The translations under genes were made by a program, and so were the position numbers. Source: an uncultured Clostridia bacterium (GTDB lineage: Bacteria > Bacillota > Clostridia > Oscillospirales > Acutalibacteraceae). From it: a stretch of DNA of 64,000 bases. Below, piece by piece: positions 6,636 through 14,825 of the stretch. The notes under the pieces are model-generated. The model had not been told where the DNA came from. It was given only the letters and a program-made list of their open reading frames with translations, and made no database searches. The stretch lies in contig CAMNST010000014.1 in assembly GCA_946555465.1 (NCBI GenBank), positions 1 through 64,000 on the forward strand. Direction: 5' to 3'. Within the stretch, counting starts at the first letter, position 1; every line of letters begins with the position of its first letter.

Positions 6636-6659
6636 AAGAGAGTACGTATGTACTCTCTT
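6636..6659. repeat. right target-site duplication of the IS
   Basis: An exact 24-base copy of 5102-5125. It still carries its original T-run (TTTTATTTTT), showing that the sequence to the right of the IS is the original tRNA-Ser terminator flank. Confidence 0.92.
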
Positions 6660-6695
6660 TTATTTTTGTAATTGTGTTTTATCATAAATAATAGA

Positions 6696-6724
6696 AAAAG
6701 AGAGTACCGTGCGTACTCTCTTTT
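6696..6724. terminator. terminator of the zinc-ribbon gene
   Basis: Stem AAAAGAGAGTAC / GTACTCTCTTTT with loop CGTGC, 16 bases past the minus-strand stop codon. The stem is the same as that of the tRNA-Ser(TGA) terminator, 36 bases away; only the loop differs. Confidence 0.8.
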
Positions 6725-6739
6725 ATTTAAAGAACAATC

Positions 6740-7012
6740 CTATTCTTTGATTTTTGCAAAGCATTCGCTGCAATAAACAGGTTTTTCACCGTTTGGAATA
6801 AACGGAACCTTACATTCTGCACCGCATTCTGCGCAAACAGCATCGTGAAGTTCACGTGGTGCTCTTGCAGCGTTCTTTCTCTTGTCGCGGCATTCTTTGC
6901 ATCTCTGCGGCTCATTTACAAAGCCTTTTTCAGCATAGAATTCCTGTTCGCCTGCTGTAAACACAAATTCATTACCGCAGTCCTTACATACTAAAGTTTT
7001 GTCTTCGAACAT
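6740..7012 (-). CDS. small zinc-ribbon protein
   Basis: 90 residues from ATG 7012, behind GAGAGG. It contains three or four Cys pairs: CKDC (about 9-12), CKEC (about 38-41), CAEC (about 60-63) and CSEC (about 81-84), i.e. two probable treble-clef or ribbon zinc sites. The N-terminal half, with FTAGEQEFYAEKGF between the first two pairs, is the signature of the probable zinc-ribbon family often called CxxC-x-CxxC zinc-binding (zf-trcl). Its role is not known; such proteins are widespread in Clostridia and thought to bind nucleic acid or protein. It lies 46 bases downstream of the sigma factor gene on the same strand, so the two may be co-transcribed. Confidence 0.75.
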   Translation of the reverse strand: MFEDKTLVCKDCGNEFVFTAGEQEFYAEKGFVNEPQRCKECRDKRKNAARAPRELHDAVCAECGAECKVPFIPNGEKPVYCSECFAKIKE

Positions 7013-7058
7013 TTTTTGATACCTCTCAAATCAATTAATATAGTCGGTTTGACTTTAT

Positions 7059-7631
7059 TCACAGCGAAATATCAGATAATTTCCTGCGAACTCTTTGTAA
7101 GGCATTATCTACTGCCTTAGGTGTTTTGCATAATCTTTTTGCAATTTCATTGTAGCTGCAACCGACAATGTGCAACCTTAAGACTTCGTTTTCAAAATCT
7201 GAGAGATTTTCTCGAAGAACTTTTGTCAACAGTGAAACGCCTTCTTGAGCGATAAAAGCATCCTCGGCACTGTAAATTCCGCTCGAAAGGGGAATTTCCT
7301 CTTCCTGATACTCAACAACACTTTGCACGGGAATGTCCTTGAGTCTGTAGAATTTTCGCAGTGACGTCTGAATTGAATTTTCAATGCACGTTTTTGAATA
7401 AGTTTTAAAACTTGCACCCTTTTTGGGGTCATAAGATTTGGCAGCAGCCAAAAGACCAATCATGCCCTCCTGAATAAGGTCGTCCATTTCCATTGGAGAG
7501 TCCTTGTATTTTGATGCAATTTTTTCAACAAATTCTCTGTGTTCTTGAATTACAACAGCGAGTTTAAAATTATCGCCGGATTGCGCATCAGAAAGAATTT
7601 CGTCAAGTGTTTTATCGTTTACCTTTGACAT
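7059..7631 (-). CDS. sigma-70 family RNA polymerase sigma factor, SigH-like
   Basis: 190 residues from ATG 7631, behind GGGAGAGG. Region 2 is clear (DDLIQEGMIGLLAAAKSYD, then ASFKTYSKTCIENSI) and region 4 ends the protein (LSDFENEVLRLHIVGCSYNE, KTPKAVDNALQRVRRKL), with a short linker and no region 1 or 3. This is the layout of SigH and other alternative sigma factors. In Bacillus and Clostridium, SigH starts sporulation and stationary-phase transcription, which fits the nearby coat genes, but I cannot separate SigH from related small sigmas by eye. No anti-sigma factor gene is adjacent. It has its own strong promoter. Confidence 0.8.
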   Translation of the reverse strand: MSKVNDKTLDEILSDAQSGDNFKLAVVIQEHREFVEKIASKYKDSPMEMDDLIQEGMIGLLAAAKSYDPKKGASFKTYSKTCIENSIQTSLRKFYRLKDIPVQSVVEYQEEEIPLSSGIYSAEDAFIAQEGVSLLTKVLRENLSDFENEVLRLHIVGCSYNEIAKRLCKTPKAVDNALQRVRRKLSDISL

Positions 7632-7654
7632 AATCCTCTCCCACCTTAATTTTA

Positions 7655-7683
7655 ATAATATCAGAATTATATTATATAGTCAA
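7655..7683 (-). promoter_or_regulatory. promoter of the sigma factor gene
   Basis: On the minus strand TTGACT (7678-7683), a 17-base spacer and TATTAT (7655-7660), 23 bases before the start codon. It is a housekeeping-type promoter. Confidence 0.7.
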
Positions 7684-7781
7684 CAAAAATTGTTTGATTT
7701 GTGTGATTTTTTTGTCGGAATAAACAAAAAATGTCAATTTTTGATAAAATAATTCGTAAAACTTCTTTTTTTGCAAAATAA

Positions 7782-7808
7782 TTCGGCTTCTGTGTAACAA
7801 AAGCCGAA
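7782..7808 (-). terminator. terminator of ychF
   Basis: Stem TTCGGCTT / AAGCCGAA (7782-7789 with 7801-7808) just past the ychF stop, followed on the minus strand by a T-rich run. Confidence 0.6.
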
Positions 7809-7818
7809 AGTATAGTTA

Positions 7819-8913
7819 TTAAACATTGAATCTGAAAAGTACTATGTCGCCGTCTTTCATAACGTATTCTTTGCCTTCGGAACGAACAAGTCCCTTTTCT
7901 TTTGCAGCGTTCATACTTCCGCATTGCATAAGATCGTCAAAAGCAACAACTTCCGCACGTATAAATCCGCGTTCAAAATCTGTGTGTATTTTTCCTGCTG
8001 CCTGAGGTGCTTTAGTGCCTTTCTTTATCGTCCATGCTCTTACTTCCGGTTTGCCTGCAGTAAGATATGAAATCAGACCTAAGAGGGAATAACTCTTTTT
8101 AATAAGTCGGTCAAGTCCGCTTTTTTCAAGACCCATATCAGCAAGGAATAATGCTTTTTCTTCTTCATCAAGTTGTGCAATTTCTGCTTCCATTTCTGCG
8201 CATATCGGAAGTGTTTCGGCGCCTTCTTCAGCGGCAATTTCTTCAACTCTTTTAAAGTATGCATTGTTCTCAATTCCGTTTGCAAAATCGTTTTCACCCA
8301 TATTGCAGGCATAGATAACAGGTTTTATTGTGAGAAGAGAAACTTCTTTAAGATATTCTTCTTCATCTTCGGAAATTTCAACGCTTCTTGCAGTTTTACC
8401 CTGTTCCATTTCAGCCTGAAGCCTTTCAAGAAAGGCAACTTCGCCTGCAAGTGTTTTATCACCCTTCATTGCTTTTTTGCGTGAATCGATTCTTCGTGTT
8501 AAAATATCCAGATCGGAAAGAACAAGTTCAAGATTGATTGTTTCAATATCCCTTGCCGGGTCAACATTTCCATCGACGTGGGTTATATCGTCATTTTCAA
8601 AACAGCGAACAACGTGAATGATTGCGTCGACTTCTCTGATATGAGAAAGAAATTTGTTTCCAAGACCTTCACCCTGAGCAGCGCCCTTTACAAGTCCTGC
8701 AATATCAACAAATTCTATTGTTGCAGGGGTAAATTTGTCAGGTTGATACATTTCTGCAAGTTTGTCAAGTCTTTCGTCGGGAACACTTACCATTCCCACA
8801 TTCGGTTCGATTGTGCAAAATGGATAGTTTGCACTTTGTGCACCTGCATTTGTTATTGCGTTAAATAATGTGCTTTTGCCGACATTCGGCAAACCTACTA
8901 TACCAAGTTTCAT
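7819..8913 (-). CDS. ychF: redox-regulated ATPase YchF (Obg-family)
   Basis: 364 residues, the normal length. The P-loop is GLPNVGKST (7-15), followed by the switch region with FVDIAGLVKGAAQGEGLGN. The usual NKxD guanine motif is replaced by NMGE (in YACNMGEND), which is the known reason this Obg-family member prefers ATP. The C-terminal TGS domain is present (SYLTAGKPEVRAWTIKKG, TDFERGFIRAEVV). The family binds ribosomes and affects stress responses and translation. The start ATG follows GGAG by eight bases. It is monocistronic and divergent from ilvB. Confidence 0.96.
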   Translation of the reverse strand: MKLGIVGLPNVGKSTLFNAITNAGAQSANYPFCTIEPNVGMVSVPDERLDKLAEMYQPDKFTPATIEFVDIAGLVKGAAQGEGLGNKFLSHIREVDAIIHVVRCFENDDITHVDGNVDPARDIETINLELVLSDLDILTRRIDSRKKAMKGDKTLAGEVAFLERLQAEMEQGKTARSVEISEDEEEYLKEVSLLTIKPVIYACNMGENDFANGIENNAYFKRVEEIAAEEGAETLPICAEMEAEIAQLDEEEKALFLADMGLEKSGLDRLIKKSYSLLGLISYLTAGKPEVRAWTIKKGTKAPQAAGKIHTDFERGFIRAEVVAFDDLMQCGSMNAAKEKGLVRSEGKEYVMKDGDIVLFRFNV

Positions 8914-8988
8914 AGTAAAATCTCCATAATAAAAATTTTGATTTAAGTGAAATTACCAAATTCAACAAAATATTATATAACAATTTTT

Positions 8989-9019
8989 CTGCTATTACAA
9001 GTGAAATTTGTAATAGCAG
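8989..9019. promoter_or_regulatory. 12-bp inverted repeat upstream of ilvB, possible operator
   Basis: CTGCTATTACAA (8989-9000) and its exact complement TTGTAATAGCAG (9008-9019) around a 7-base spacer. It ends five bases before the ilvB -35 box and lies between the divergent genes ychF and ilvB. There is no T-run on either strand, so a regulator site is likelier than a terminator. Confidence 0.6.
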
Positions 9020-9023
9020 ATAC

Positions 9024-9052
9024 TTGACTTTATTGTTTAAATAATATATTAT
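9024..9052 (+). promoter_or_regulatory. promoter of the ilvBN-leuCD operon
   Basis: TTGACT (9024-9029), a 17-base spacer and TATTAT (9047-9052). The leader to the ATG is only about 48 bases, too short for a T-box or leucine attenuator. Confidence 0.72.
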
Positions 9053-9106
9053 ATTTCTAATCATTTTTTCTAAATAAATTTTTGACCGAAAAAGAGGGGC
9101 GATATA

Positions 9107-10768
9107 ATGAAACTTAATGGTTCGCAGATTGTTCTTGAAGTACTTAAAGAGCAGGGTGTTGATACTGTATTCGGTTATCCCGGCGGAACAATACTCAATA
9201 TTTTTGACGAACTTTATAAGTACGGAAAAACTTTTAATCATATTCTTACTGCACACGAGCAGGGTGCTTCACATGCCGCTGACGGTTACAGCAGAGCAAC
9301 CGGCAAGGTCGGTGTCTGCTTTGCAACTTCAGGTCCCGGTTCAACCAATCTTGTAACCGGTATAGCAACTGCTCATATGGATTCAATTCCAATGGTTGCA
9401 ATTACATGTAATGTCGGAACAAGTCTTATCGGTCGTGACTCATTCCAGGAAGTTGATATCAAAGGTATTACAATGCCTATAACCAAGCATAATTTTATGG
9501 TAAAAAATGTTGAGGAACTTGCCGATACACTCAGACAGGCTTTCAAAATTGCAATTTCAGGCAGAAAAGGACCTGTTCTTGTTGACATTCCTAAAGATAT
9601 TACCGCTGCGGAATGTGAGTATATATCTCAGCCTAAACAGGAAGCAGAAAGTCTTGTTAAACCTAAATCAAAATGTTTTGACAGAGCAGTTGAACTTTTG
9701 TCAAACTGCAAAAAACCGCTTATCTATGTTGGCGGCGGTGCCATACTTTCCGATGTTGGCAAAGATCTTATAACTTTTGCAGAAAAGATTGATGCTCCTG
9801 TTGTTTCTTCCCTTATGGGTCTCGGTGCATTTCCGAATGGCCATGAACTTCATGTCGGCTTTATCGGCATGCACGGCAGATTTGAAGCAAACAAGGCTGC
9901 TCATGACTGCGATGTTCTTATAACCTGCGGTGCTCGTTTTTCAGACCGTGTAGCAGGAAACAGAGCAAGATTTGCTCCGAATGCAGAGATTTTACATATT
10001 GATATTGATGCTGCCGAAATGGATAAGAACATCAATTCAAACTATCATCTCAGAGGCAATCTTAATGAGATTCTTCCGCAACTGACATGTGCGATTGAAC
10101 AACTTGACCACACAGAATGGAAACAAGAAATAAATTCATTCAAAAGACCTTTTAAACAAGTTCAGATAGAAGATTACGTAAATCCGCAGACTCTTATTGA
10201 AAAAGTTGATGAGTGTACACCTGATGACACCATAGTTGTAACGGACGTTGGTCAGCACCAGATGTGGGCTGCACAGTTCTATAAATATAAAATGCCGCGT
10301 ACGCTTCTTACATCAGGCGGTCTCGGAACCATGGGTTACTCAATGGGTGCTGCAATGGGTGCGGCAGTCGGCTGTTGCGGCAGACAGGTTGTAATGTTTG
10401 TGGGTGACGGCGGTTTTCATATGAATTTAAGCGAACTTGCAACAATGGCTTCGTATAATATTCCCGTTAAAATGTTTATAATGAATAACACCGTTCTCGG
10501 TATGGTACGCCAGTGGCAGAAGATTTTCTACGGAAATCGTTTTGCAGATACAGATCCGCACCGTGCCACCGATTTTGTTAAAGTTGCAGAAGCATTTGGT
10601 GTTAAAGGGATGCGTATAAATACCAATGACGAAATTGATGATGTTCTTAAAGAGGCTTTTGCTGTTGACGGACCTGTTCTTGTTGACTGCAGAATTTCAC
10701 CGGATTCAAATGTGCTTCCGATGATTCCGCCGGGCGGGGCAGCATCTGATATTATTGAAGAAATGTAG
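9107..10768 (+). CDS. ilvB: acetolactate synthase, large (catalytic) subunit
   Basis: 553 residues from ATG 9107, behind GAGGGGCG. It joins two pyruvates to acetolactate, or pyruvate and 2-oxobutyrate to acetohydroxybutyrate, the first shared step of valine, leucine and isoleucine synthesis. The thiamine diphosphate activating Glu51 is in AHEQGASHAADGY, and the cofactor/Mg motif is VGDGGFHMN followed by MNN about 30 residues later. The middle FAD-binding domain and the SGPGSTNLVTG segment are typical of the anabolic enzyme, as is pairing with a small subunit. It heads the operon with ilvN 11 bases behind. Confidence 0.97.
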   Translation: MKLNGSQIVLEVLKEQGVDTVFGYPGGTILNIFDELYKYGKTFNHILTAHEQGASHAADGYSRATGKVGVCFATSGPGSTNLVTGIATAHMDSIPMVAITCNVGTSLIGRDSFQEVDIKGITMPITKHNFMVKNVEELADTLRQAFKIAISGRKGPVLVDIPKDITAAECEYISQPKQEAESLVKPKSKCFDRAVELLSNCKKPLIYVGGGAILSDVGKDLITFAEKIDAPVVSSLMGLGAFPNGHELHVGFIGMHGRFEANKAAHDCDVLITCGARFSDRVAGNRARFAPNAEILHIDIDAAEMDKNINSNYHLRGNLNEILPQLTCAIEQLDHTEWKQEINSFKRPFKQVQIEDYVNPQTLIEKVDECTPDDTIVVTDVGQHQMWAAQFYKYKMPRTLLTSGGLGTMGYSMGAAMGAAVGCCGRQVVMFVGDGGFHMNLSELATMASYNIPVKMFIMNNTVLGMVRQWQKIFYGNRFADTDPHRATDFVKVAEAFGVKGMRINTNDEIDDVLKEAFAVDGPVLVDCRISPDSNVLPMIPPGGAASDIIEEM

Positions 10769-10779
10769 GTGAAAAGGAT

Positions 10780-11292
10780 ATGGCAGAAGAAAAACTTGTT
10801 TTATCGGTTCTTGTTGATAATGTTTCAGGCGTTCTTCAGCGTGTTGCAAGCCTTTTTTCAAGAAGAGGCTACAATATCAGTTCGCTTACAGTAAGTGAAA
10901 CTGAAGATTCTGCATTTTCAAGAATGACTATTGAAATTAATACCGAACCGGAAAATGTAAGACAGATTAAGTCACAGTTATTGAAACTTGAAATTGTAAA
11001 AAAGGTTGCCCAGTTAACAGATGCTAAATCAGTTTCTTCAGAACTTCTTTTGGTAAAAGTTAAGGCAGCAGGTGTTGAAAATAAAAATGCTCTTCTTGCT
11101 TTTAATATGAGATACGGAGCAAGAGTTCTTGATGTTTCTCTTTCAACCATCACATTTGAATTTACAGGTGAAGGCAGTGCTATTGACGAATTCCTTGCAG
11201 AAATTGAAAAGAATTTTGAAATAGTTGAACTTGCGCGAACAGGTGTCACATCACTTGAGCGCGGTGAGGGTTCCTTTACCGAAGATGTATAA
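10780..11292 (+). CDS. ilvN: acetolactate synthase, small (regulatory) subunit
   Basis: 170 residues, the usual length. The N-terminal ACT domain (LVLSVLVDNVSGVLQRVASLF, about 5-77) binds valine for feedback control and activates the large subunit. The C-terminal ACT-like domain follows (ELLLVKVKAAGVENKNALLAF and on). Its start is 11 bases after the ilvB stop, as usual for the pair, so the two should be made in step. The gene symbol could equally be ilvH, since the isoenzymes are not separated outside the enterics. Confidence 0.96.
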   Translation: MAEEKLVLSVLVDNVSGVLQRVASLFSRRGYNISSLTVSETEDSAFSRMTIEINTEPENVRQIKSQLLKLEIVKKVAQLTDAKSVSSELLLVKVKAAGVENKNALLAFNMRYGARVLDVSLSTITFEFTGEGSAIDEFLAEIEKNFEIVELARTGVTSLERGEGSFTEDV

Positions 11293-11324
11293 AATCGGAT
11301 ATTATTGAAATTAGGTGAATATAT

Positions 11325-12584
11325 ATGGGTATGACAATGACTCAAAAAATATTGGCTGACCATGCAGGGCTTGACAGCGTTGTTGCGGGTCAGTTGATAG
11401 AAGCAAATTTGGATATGGTACTCGGAAACGATGTAACATCTCCGGTTGCGATAAACGAAATGAATAAATTCGGCAAAGAAACTGTTTTTGATAAAACAAG
11501 AATTTCTCTTGTTATGGACCATTTTACCCCTAACAAAGATATTCAGTCTGCCGAAAACTGTAAGCAGGTTCGTGAATTTGCAAAGAAGAATGATATTCTT
11601 CATTATTATGATGTCGGCAATATGGGAATAGAACATGCTCTTCTTCCCGAAAAAGGTATTGTTACCTGCGGTGACTGCATTATCGGAGCGGATTCTCATA
11701 CATGTACCTATGGTGCTCTCGGTGCTTTTTCAACAGGTGTCGGTTCAACCGATATGGCAGCCGGTATGGCAACAGGCAAGGCATGGTTTAAAGTTCCGTC
11801 AGCAATTAAGGTTGTTATTACAGGCAAAAAAGCAGATTTTATCAGCGGCAAAGACGTTATTCTTCATCTTATCGGAATGATTGGCGTTGACGGTGCTTTA
11901 TATAAATCGCTTGAATTTACAGGTGACGGAATAAAAGAACTTTCTATGGACGACCGTCTCTGCATTTCAAATATGGCTATTGAGTGCGGTGCTAAAAACG
12001 GAATTTTTCCTGTTGACGATGTAACCCTTGATTATGTTAAAGGAAGAAGTCTGAGAGAATACAAAGTTTATACTGCCGATGAAGATGCCCGGTATGACAG
12101 CGTTGTTGAAATTGATTTATCAACGCTTCGTCCTACAGTTGCATGTCCTCATCTTCCTGAAAATACAAAGACCATAGATGAAATTGAAAAAATTGAAATT
12201 GATCAGGTTGTTATAGGTTCATGCACAAACGGACGTATGGAAGATATGCGCATTGCTGCATCCATTCTTAAAGGCAAAAAAGTTGCAAAAGGTATTCGCT
12301 GTATTGTGATTCCTGCAACACAGGCAATCTATCTTCAGTGTATTAAAGAAGGTATTGCCGAAATATTTGTTGAAGCAGGTGCCATTGTCTCAACACCTAC
12401 ATGCGGACCTTGTCTCGGCGGTCATATGGGTATTCTTGCAAGCGGCGAAAAAGCAGTTTCAACATCAAACCGTAACTTTGTAGGCAGAATGGGTCATACA
12501 AAGTCTGAAATTTATCTTGCGTCACCGGCAGTTGCTGCGGCTTCTGCAGTAAAGGGTTATATTGCTGACCCTGCAACAGTATAA
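11325..12584 (+). CDS. leuC: 3-isopropylmalate dehydratase, large subunit
   Basis: 419 residues, the length of the clostridial/archaeal-type LeuC (HacA-like) rather than the longer enterobacterial form. It isomerises 2-isopropylmalate to 3-isopropylmalate in leucine synthesis with a 4Fe-4S cluster. The three cluster cysteines are recognisable in SCTNGR and in [25 protein letters not shown] is the aconitase-family substrate motif. The ATG at 11325 is preceded by AGGTG; an ATG six bases further in could also serve. LeuD follows after 12 bases. The cluster links this operon to the isc genes at 29.6 kb, by function only. Confidence 0.96.
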   Translation: MGMTMTQKILADHAGLDSVVAGQLIEANLDMVLGNDVTSPVAINEMNKFGKETVFDKTRISLVMDHFTPNKDIQSAENCKQVREFAKKNDILHYYDVGNMGIEHALLPEKGIVTCGDCIIGADSHTCTYGALGAFSTGVGSTDMAAGMATGKAWFKVPSAIKVVITGKKADFISGKDVILHLIGMIGVDGALYKSLEFTGDGIKELSMDDRLCISNMAIECGAKNGIFPVDDVTLDYVKGRSLREYKVYTADEDARYDSVVEIDLSTLRPTVACPHLPENTKTIDEIEKIEIDQVVIGSCTNGRMEDMRIAASILKGKKVAKGIRCIVIPATQAIYLQCIKEGIAEIFVEAGAIVSTPTCGPCLGGHMGILASGEKAVSTSNRNFVGRMGHTKSEIYLASPAVAAASAVKGYIADPATV

Positions 12585-12596
12585 GGAGGTATAGGA

Positions 12597-13082
12597 ATGA
12601 AAGCAAAAGGACTTGTGCATAAATTCGGTGACAACGTTGATACCGACGTAATCATTCCTGCTCGCTATCTTAATAAGAGTGATGAGGCTTGGCTTGCTTC
12701 TCACTGTATGGAAGATATTGACGCAGATTTTGTTAATAAAGTAAAAGTTGGGGATATTATGGTTGCTGAAGCAAATTTCGGTTGCGGTTCATCGCGTGAG
12801 CATGCACCTATTGCGATTAAGGCATCAGGCATTTCCTGCGTTATTGCATCAACATTTGCACGCATTTTTTACAGGAATGCCATTAATATCGGTCTTGCTA
12901 TTCTTGAGTGTGATGAAGCAGCCAAAGATATAAAAGAGGGCGATGAAGTGGAAGTCGATTTTGGCAGTGGTTTAATTACGAACTGCACAACCGGTAAAAC
13001 TTATCAGGCTCAGCCTTTTCCTGAATTTATTCAGAATATTATCAAAAACGGCGGCTTGATGAATTCCATCAACAATAAATAA
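12597..13082 (+). CDS. leuD: 3-isopropylmalate dehydratase, small subunit
   Basis: 161 residues, matching the short LeuD paired with this LeuC type. It is the swivelling domain of the aconitase fold, with the substrate-binding loop [13 protein letters not shown] (about 59-71) and the [16 protein letters not shown] start typical of the family. AAGGAGG lies ahead of the ATG, and the gene starts 12 bases after leuC. Neither leuA, leuB, ilvC nor ilvD is in the window, so the rest of the pathway must be elsewhere. No clear terminator follows within the 66 bases to the next gene. Confidence 0.96.
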   Translation: MKAKGLVHKFGDNVDTDVIIPARYLNKSDEAWLASHCMEDIDADFVNKVKVGDIMVAEANFGCGSSREHAPIAIKASGISCVIASTFARIFYRNAINIGLAILECDEAAKDIKEGDEVEVDFGSGLITNCTTGKTYQAQPFPEFIQNIIKNGGLMNSINNK

Positions 13083-13148
13083 TATTTTCTTTTTTGTGGA
13101 AAATATTTGTAATTTGTTATTTGTTTATATAGATTTAAAGGTAGAAAA

Positions 13149-13541
13149 ATGCAATTAGTTCTTAATCCTCAAACTCTTCGCTATGCGTGGGGTTCTTCTA
13201 CGGAATATTGGTTTTCCCGTATAGATTATTCAATCTACAATGTTTATGATCTGCCAAGTCAGGATCATAGCAAACTTGTTGAAAATGGTTTTATTCCTTT
13301 CTTAACAATAAGCAACGAAGAAGTTATACGTTCATACATAAAATCGCTTAACAATAAAAAAGTTGCTGATGTTTTTGACAAACTTTCAAGTTATGACTGT
13401 GTTGAAACTTTTTGGAAATATTTTAATGCTTATTCTGATATTTCTTCAGGATTTGATTCTTTTGAAAATGAATATGTTCAGAAAAAGGTTATAGACTGGT
13501 GTGAAGAAAACGGCGTAAATTATAAAATAGAAAGTGAATAA
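13149..13541 (+). CDS. uncharacterised 130-residue protein
   Basis: I do not recognise this family. It starts at ATG 13149 behind AAAGG and ends just before a strong terminator. The sequence is acidic and rich in aromatic residues (SSTEYWFSRIDYSIYNVYD near the start; two Trp-containing helices later, VETFWKYF and VIDWCEENGV). It has no signal peptide, membrane segment or metal motif. Position and direction suggest it is the last gene of the ilvBN-leuCD transcript or has its own weak promoter in the 66-base gap. Similar Asp/Tyr-rich proteins are often annotated UPF0158-like, but I see no clear match. Confidence 0.6.
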   Translation: MQLVLNPQTLRYAWGSSTEYWFSRIDYSIYNVYDLPSQDHSKLVENGFIPFLTISNEEVIRSYIKSLNNKKVADVFDKLSSYDCVETFWKYFNAYSDISSGFDSFENEYVQKKVIDWCEENGVNYKIESE

Positions 13542-13542
13542 T

Positions 13543-13587
13543 AAAACTGCGGTTATTAAGATTTTATGCTTAATAACCGCAGTTTTT
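13543..13587. terminator. bidirectional terminator
   Basis: An 18-base perfect stem, from AAAACTGCGG at 13543 to CCGCAGTTTTT at 13587, with an 8-base loop and T-runs on both strands. It sits between convergent genes and serves both. Confidence 0.93.
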
Positions 13588-14131
13588 ATTTGCCTGAGTT
13601 GAATTTTATTTCGTAAAAATAACCGTCGGAAATTCTTCCGTCAGGATATTTAAAACATTCTTTTCTGATTTGCGAACTTCTTTTCATATTTGCTTTTTCC
13701 ATAACCTTGTATGAACCGATGTTATCAACATCGCATTCACAACAGATATATTGCGCTCCTTCATCTTTCATAAATTCTATTACTTTAATAAGTGCTTCGC
13801 TCATATAGCCTTTTGAAAATAATTTAGGATTCAGAAAATAGTAAAATGAGAAAGCGTCTTCTTTGTTGCATAACGGAATTGCCTGAATCATCCCGTGAAT
13901 TTTATTGTTTATTGTTATTGCCCAGCAATAATAATCGGGGTTTTTATATTTTATTATTTTTCCTAATATAAAACGTGCAGTTCCGATAACATTGTTTTTC
14001 GTTCTGGATTCTGAAAATCTGCACAGTTCTTTTTTTCTGTACCATGTTAATGCATAGAAAAAATCAGTCGCCCTAAAACGCCGGAGCGTCAGTCTTTCAG
14101 TTTTTATTGTTTTTGTTCCGGAATGTTTCAT
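13586..14131 (-). CDS. GNAT-family N-acetyltransferase, RimJ/RimL type
   Basis: 181 residues. The opening (TKTIKTERLTLRRFRATDF) is the usual start of the RimJ/RimL and ribosomal-Ser/Ala acetyltransferase group. The acetyl-CoA loop lies in NPKLFSKGYMSEAL (about 118-131), a variant of Q/RxxGxG/A in which the last Gly is replaced by Met, and VDNIGSYKVMEKANMK follows as the usual N-x-x-S-x-x-V motif. It moves an acetyl group from acetyl-CoA to an amine; the target is not predictable. It is monocistronic. The unusual AcCoA loop is worth noting but also occurs in active relatives. Confidence 0.8.
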   Translation of the reverse strand: MKHSGTKTIKTERLTLRRFRATDFFYALTWYRKKELCRFSESRTKNNVIGTARFILGKIIKYKNPDYYCWAITINNKIHGMIQAIPLCNKEDAFSFYYFLNPKLFSKGYMSEALIKVIEFMKDEGAQYICCECDVDNIGSYKVMEKANMKRSSQIRKECFKYPDGRISDGYFYEIKFNSGK

Positions 14132-14226
14132 TATGAAATATACCTCTGCTTAATCTGTTGATATATACTATACCATATATTGTCGTATTATGTCAAATAC
14201 ATCGGATTATATATTTGTAATGTTTG

Positions 14227-14254
14227 TTGAATTATTTTTGTTGTATGTTATAAT
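14227..14254 (+). promoter_or_regulatory. promoter of the flavodoxin-family gene
   Basis: TTGAAT (14227-14232), a 16-base spacer and TATAAT (14249-14254), 15 bases before the ATG. Confidence 0.65.
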
Positions 14255-14269
14255 GGTCTTGGTGATGAA

Positions 14270-14818
14270 ATGAAAAAAGTGTTAATAATAAACGGTTCTC
14301 CGCGTGAAGATGGCGTATGCTCTCAACTGATAAATCAGGTTAAGCCCTATTTTATAGATTGTGAAATAAGACAGTATGATACATATAAAATGTCTCCTGC
14401 ACCATGCAATGACTGCAAATACTGTGAATATCATAACGGCTGTTCCAATAAAGATTTAGATGTGTTTTTTGAAGATTTTGAACAGGCAGATTATATTATA
14501 TTTTTCTCGCCTGTATACAATAATTTTTTTCCTGCACCGCTTAAAGCAATTATAGATCGTTTTCAGCGTTACTACAGTGCCAGATTTAAGCGCGGTGCAA
14601 AACCGCCGATTGAAAAGCATAAAAGAGTGGGGCTCCTTGTGGCAAGCGGTTCAAATGCACGTCAGTGTGCCGATTATATGGCATCTACATTAAAACAGGC
14701 TTTTACGGTTCTTAACGGTGAGGTCTGTTCGCGTTATTATATTCCTGATACAGATTCAAATAAATATACTTTCAATGTTGTTGAACTTGAAAAATTTATA
14801 CATTTTCTGAAAAAATAA
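14270..14818 (+). CDS. NAD(P)H-dependent oxidoreductase, flavodoxin-like fold
   Basis: 182 residues. It opens with KKVLIINGSPREDGVCSQL, the FMN phosphate-binding loop of the NADPH-dependent FMN reductase group, and continues with SPVYNNFFPAPLKAIIDRFQ, the standard second FMN contact. A cysteine cluster, CNDCKYCEYHNGC (about 45-57), lies between them, as in the iron-sulfur flavoprotein-like subset of this family, though with few residues between them a full 4Fe-4S site is uncertain. It is likely a cytoplasmic electron-transfer or quinone/azo-reducing flavoprotein. It is a single gene with its own promoter, and a structured RNA candidate follows its stop codon. Confidence 0.83.
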   Translation: MKKVLIINGSPREDGVCSQLINQVKPYFIDCEIRQYDTYKMSPAPCNDCKYCEYHNGCSNKDLDVFFEDFEQADYIIFFSPVYNNFFPAPLKAIIDRFQRYYSARFKRGAKPPIEKHKRVGLLVASGSNARQCADYMASTLKQAFTVLNGEVCSRYYIPDTDSNKYTFNVVELEKFIHFLKK

Positions 14819-14825
14819 TATCATC

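Noticed and set aside
7667-7924. Small open frame across the ychF end and the gap
   Set aside because: It overlaps ychF in another frame and its terminator, with low-complexity translation.
9053-9106. T-box or leucine attenuator before ilvB
   Set aside because: Only about 48 bases lie between the promoter and the ATG, with no peptide, specifier hairpin or terminator.
10869-11699. Long open frame antisense to ilvN and leuC
   Set aside because: A shadow of the real genes; the encoded protein has no ribosome site or recognisable family.
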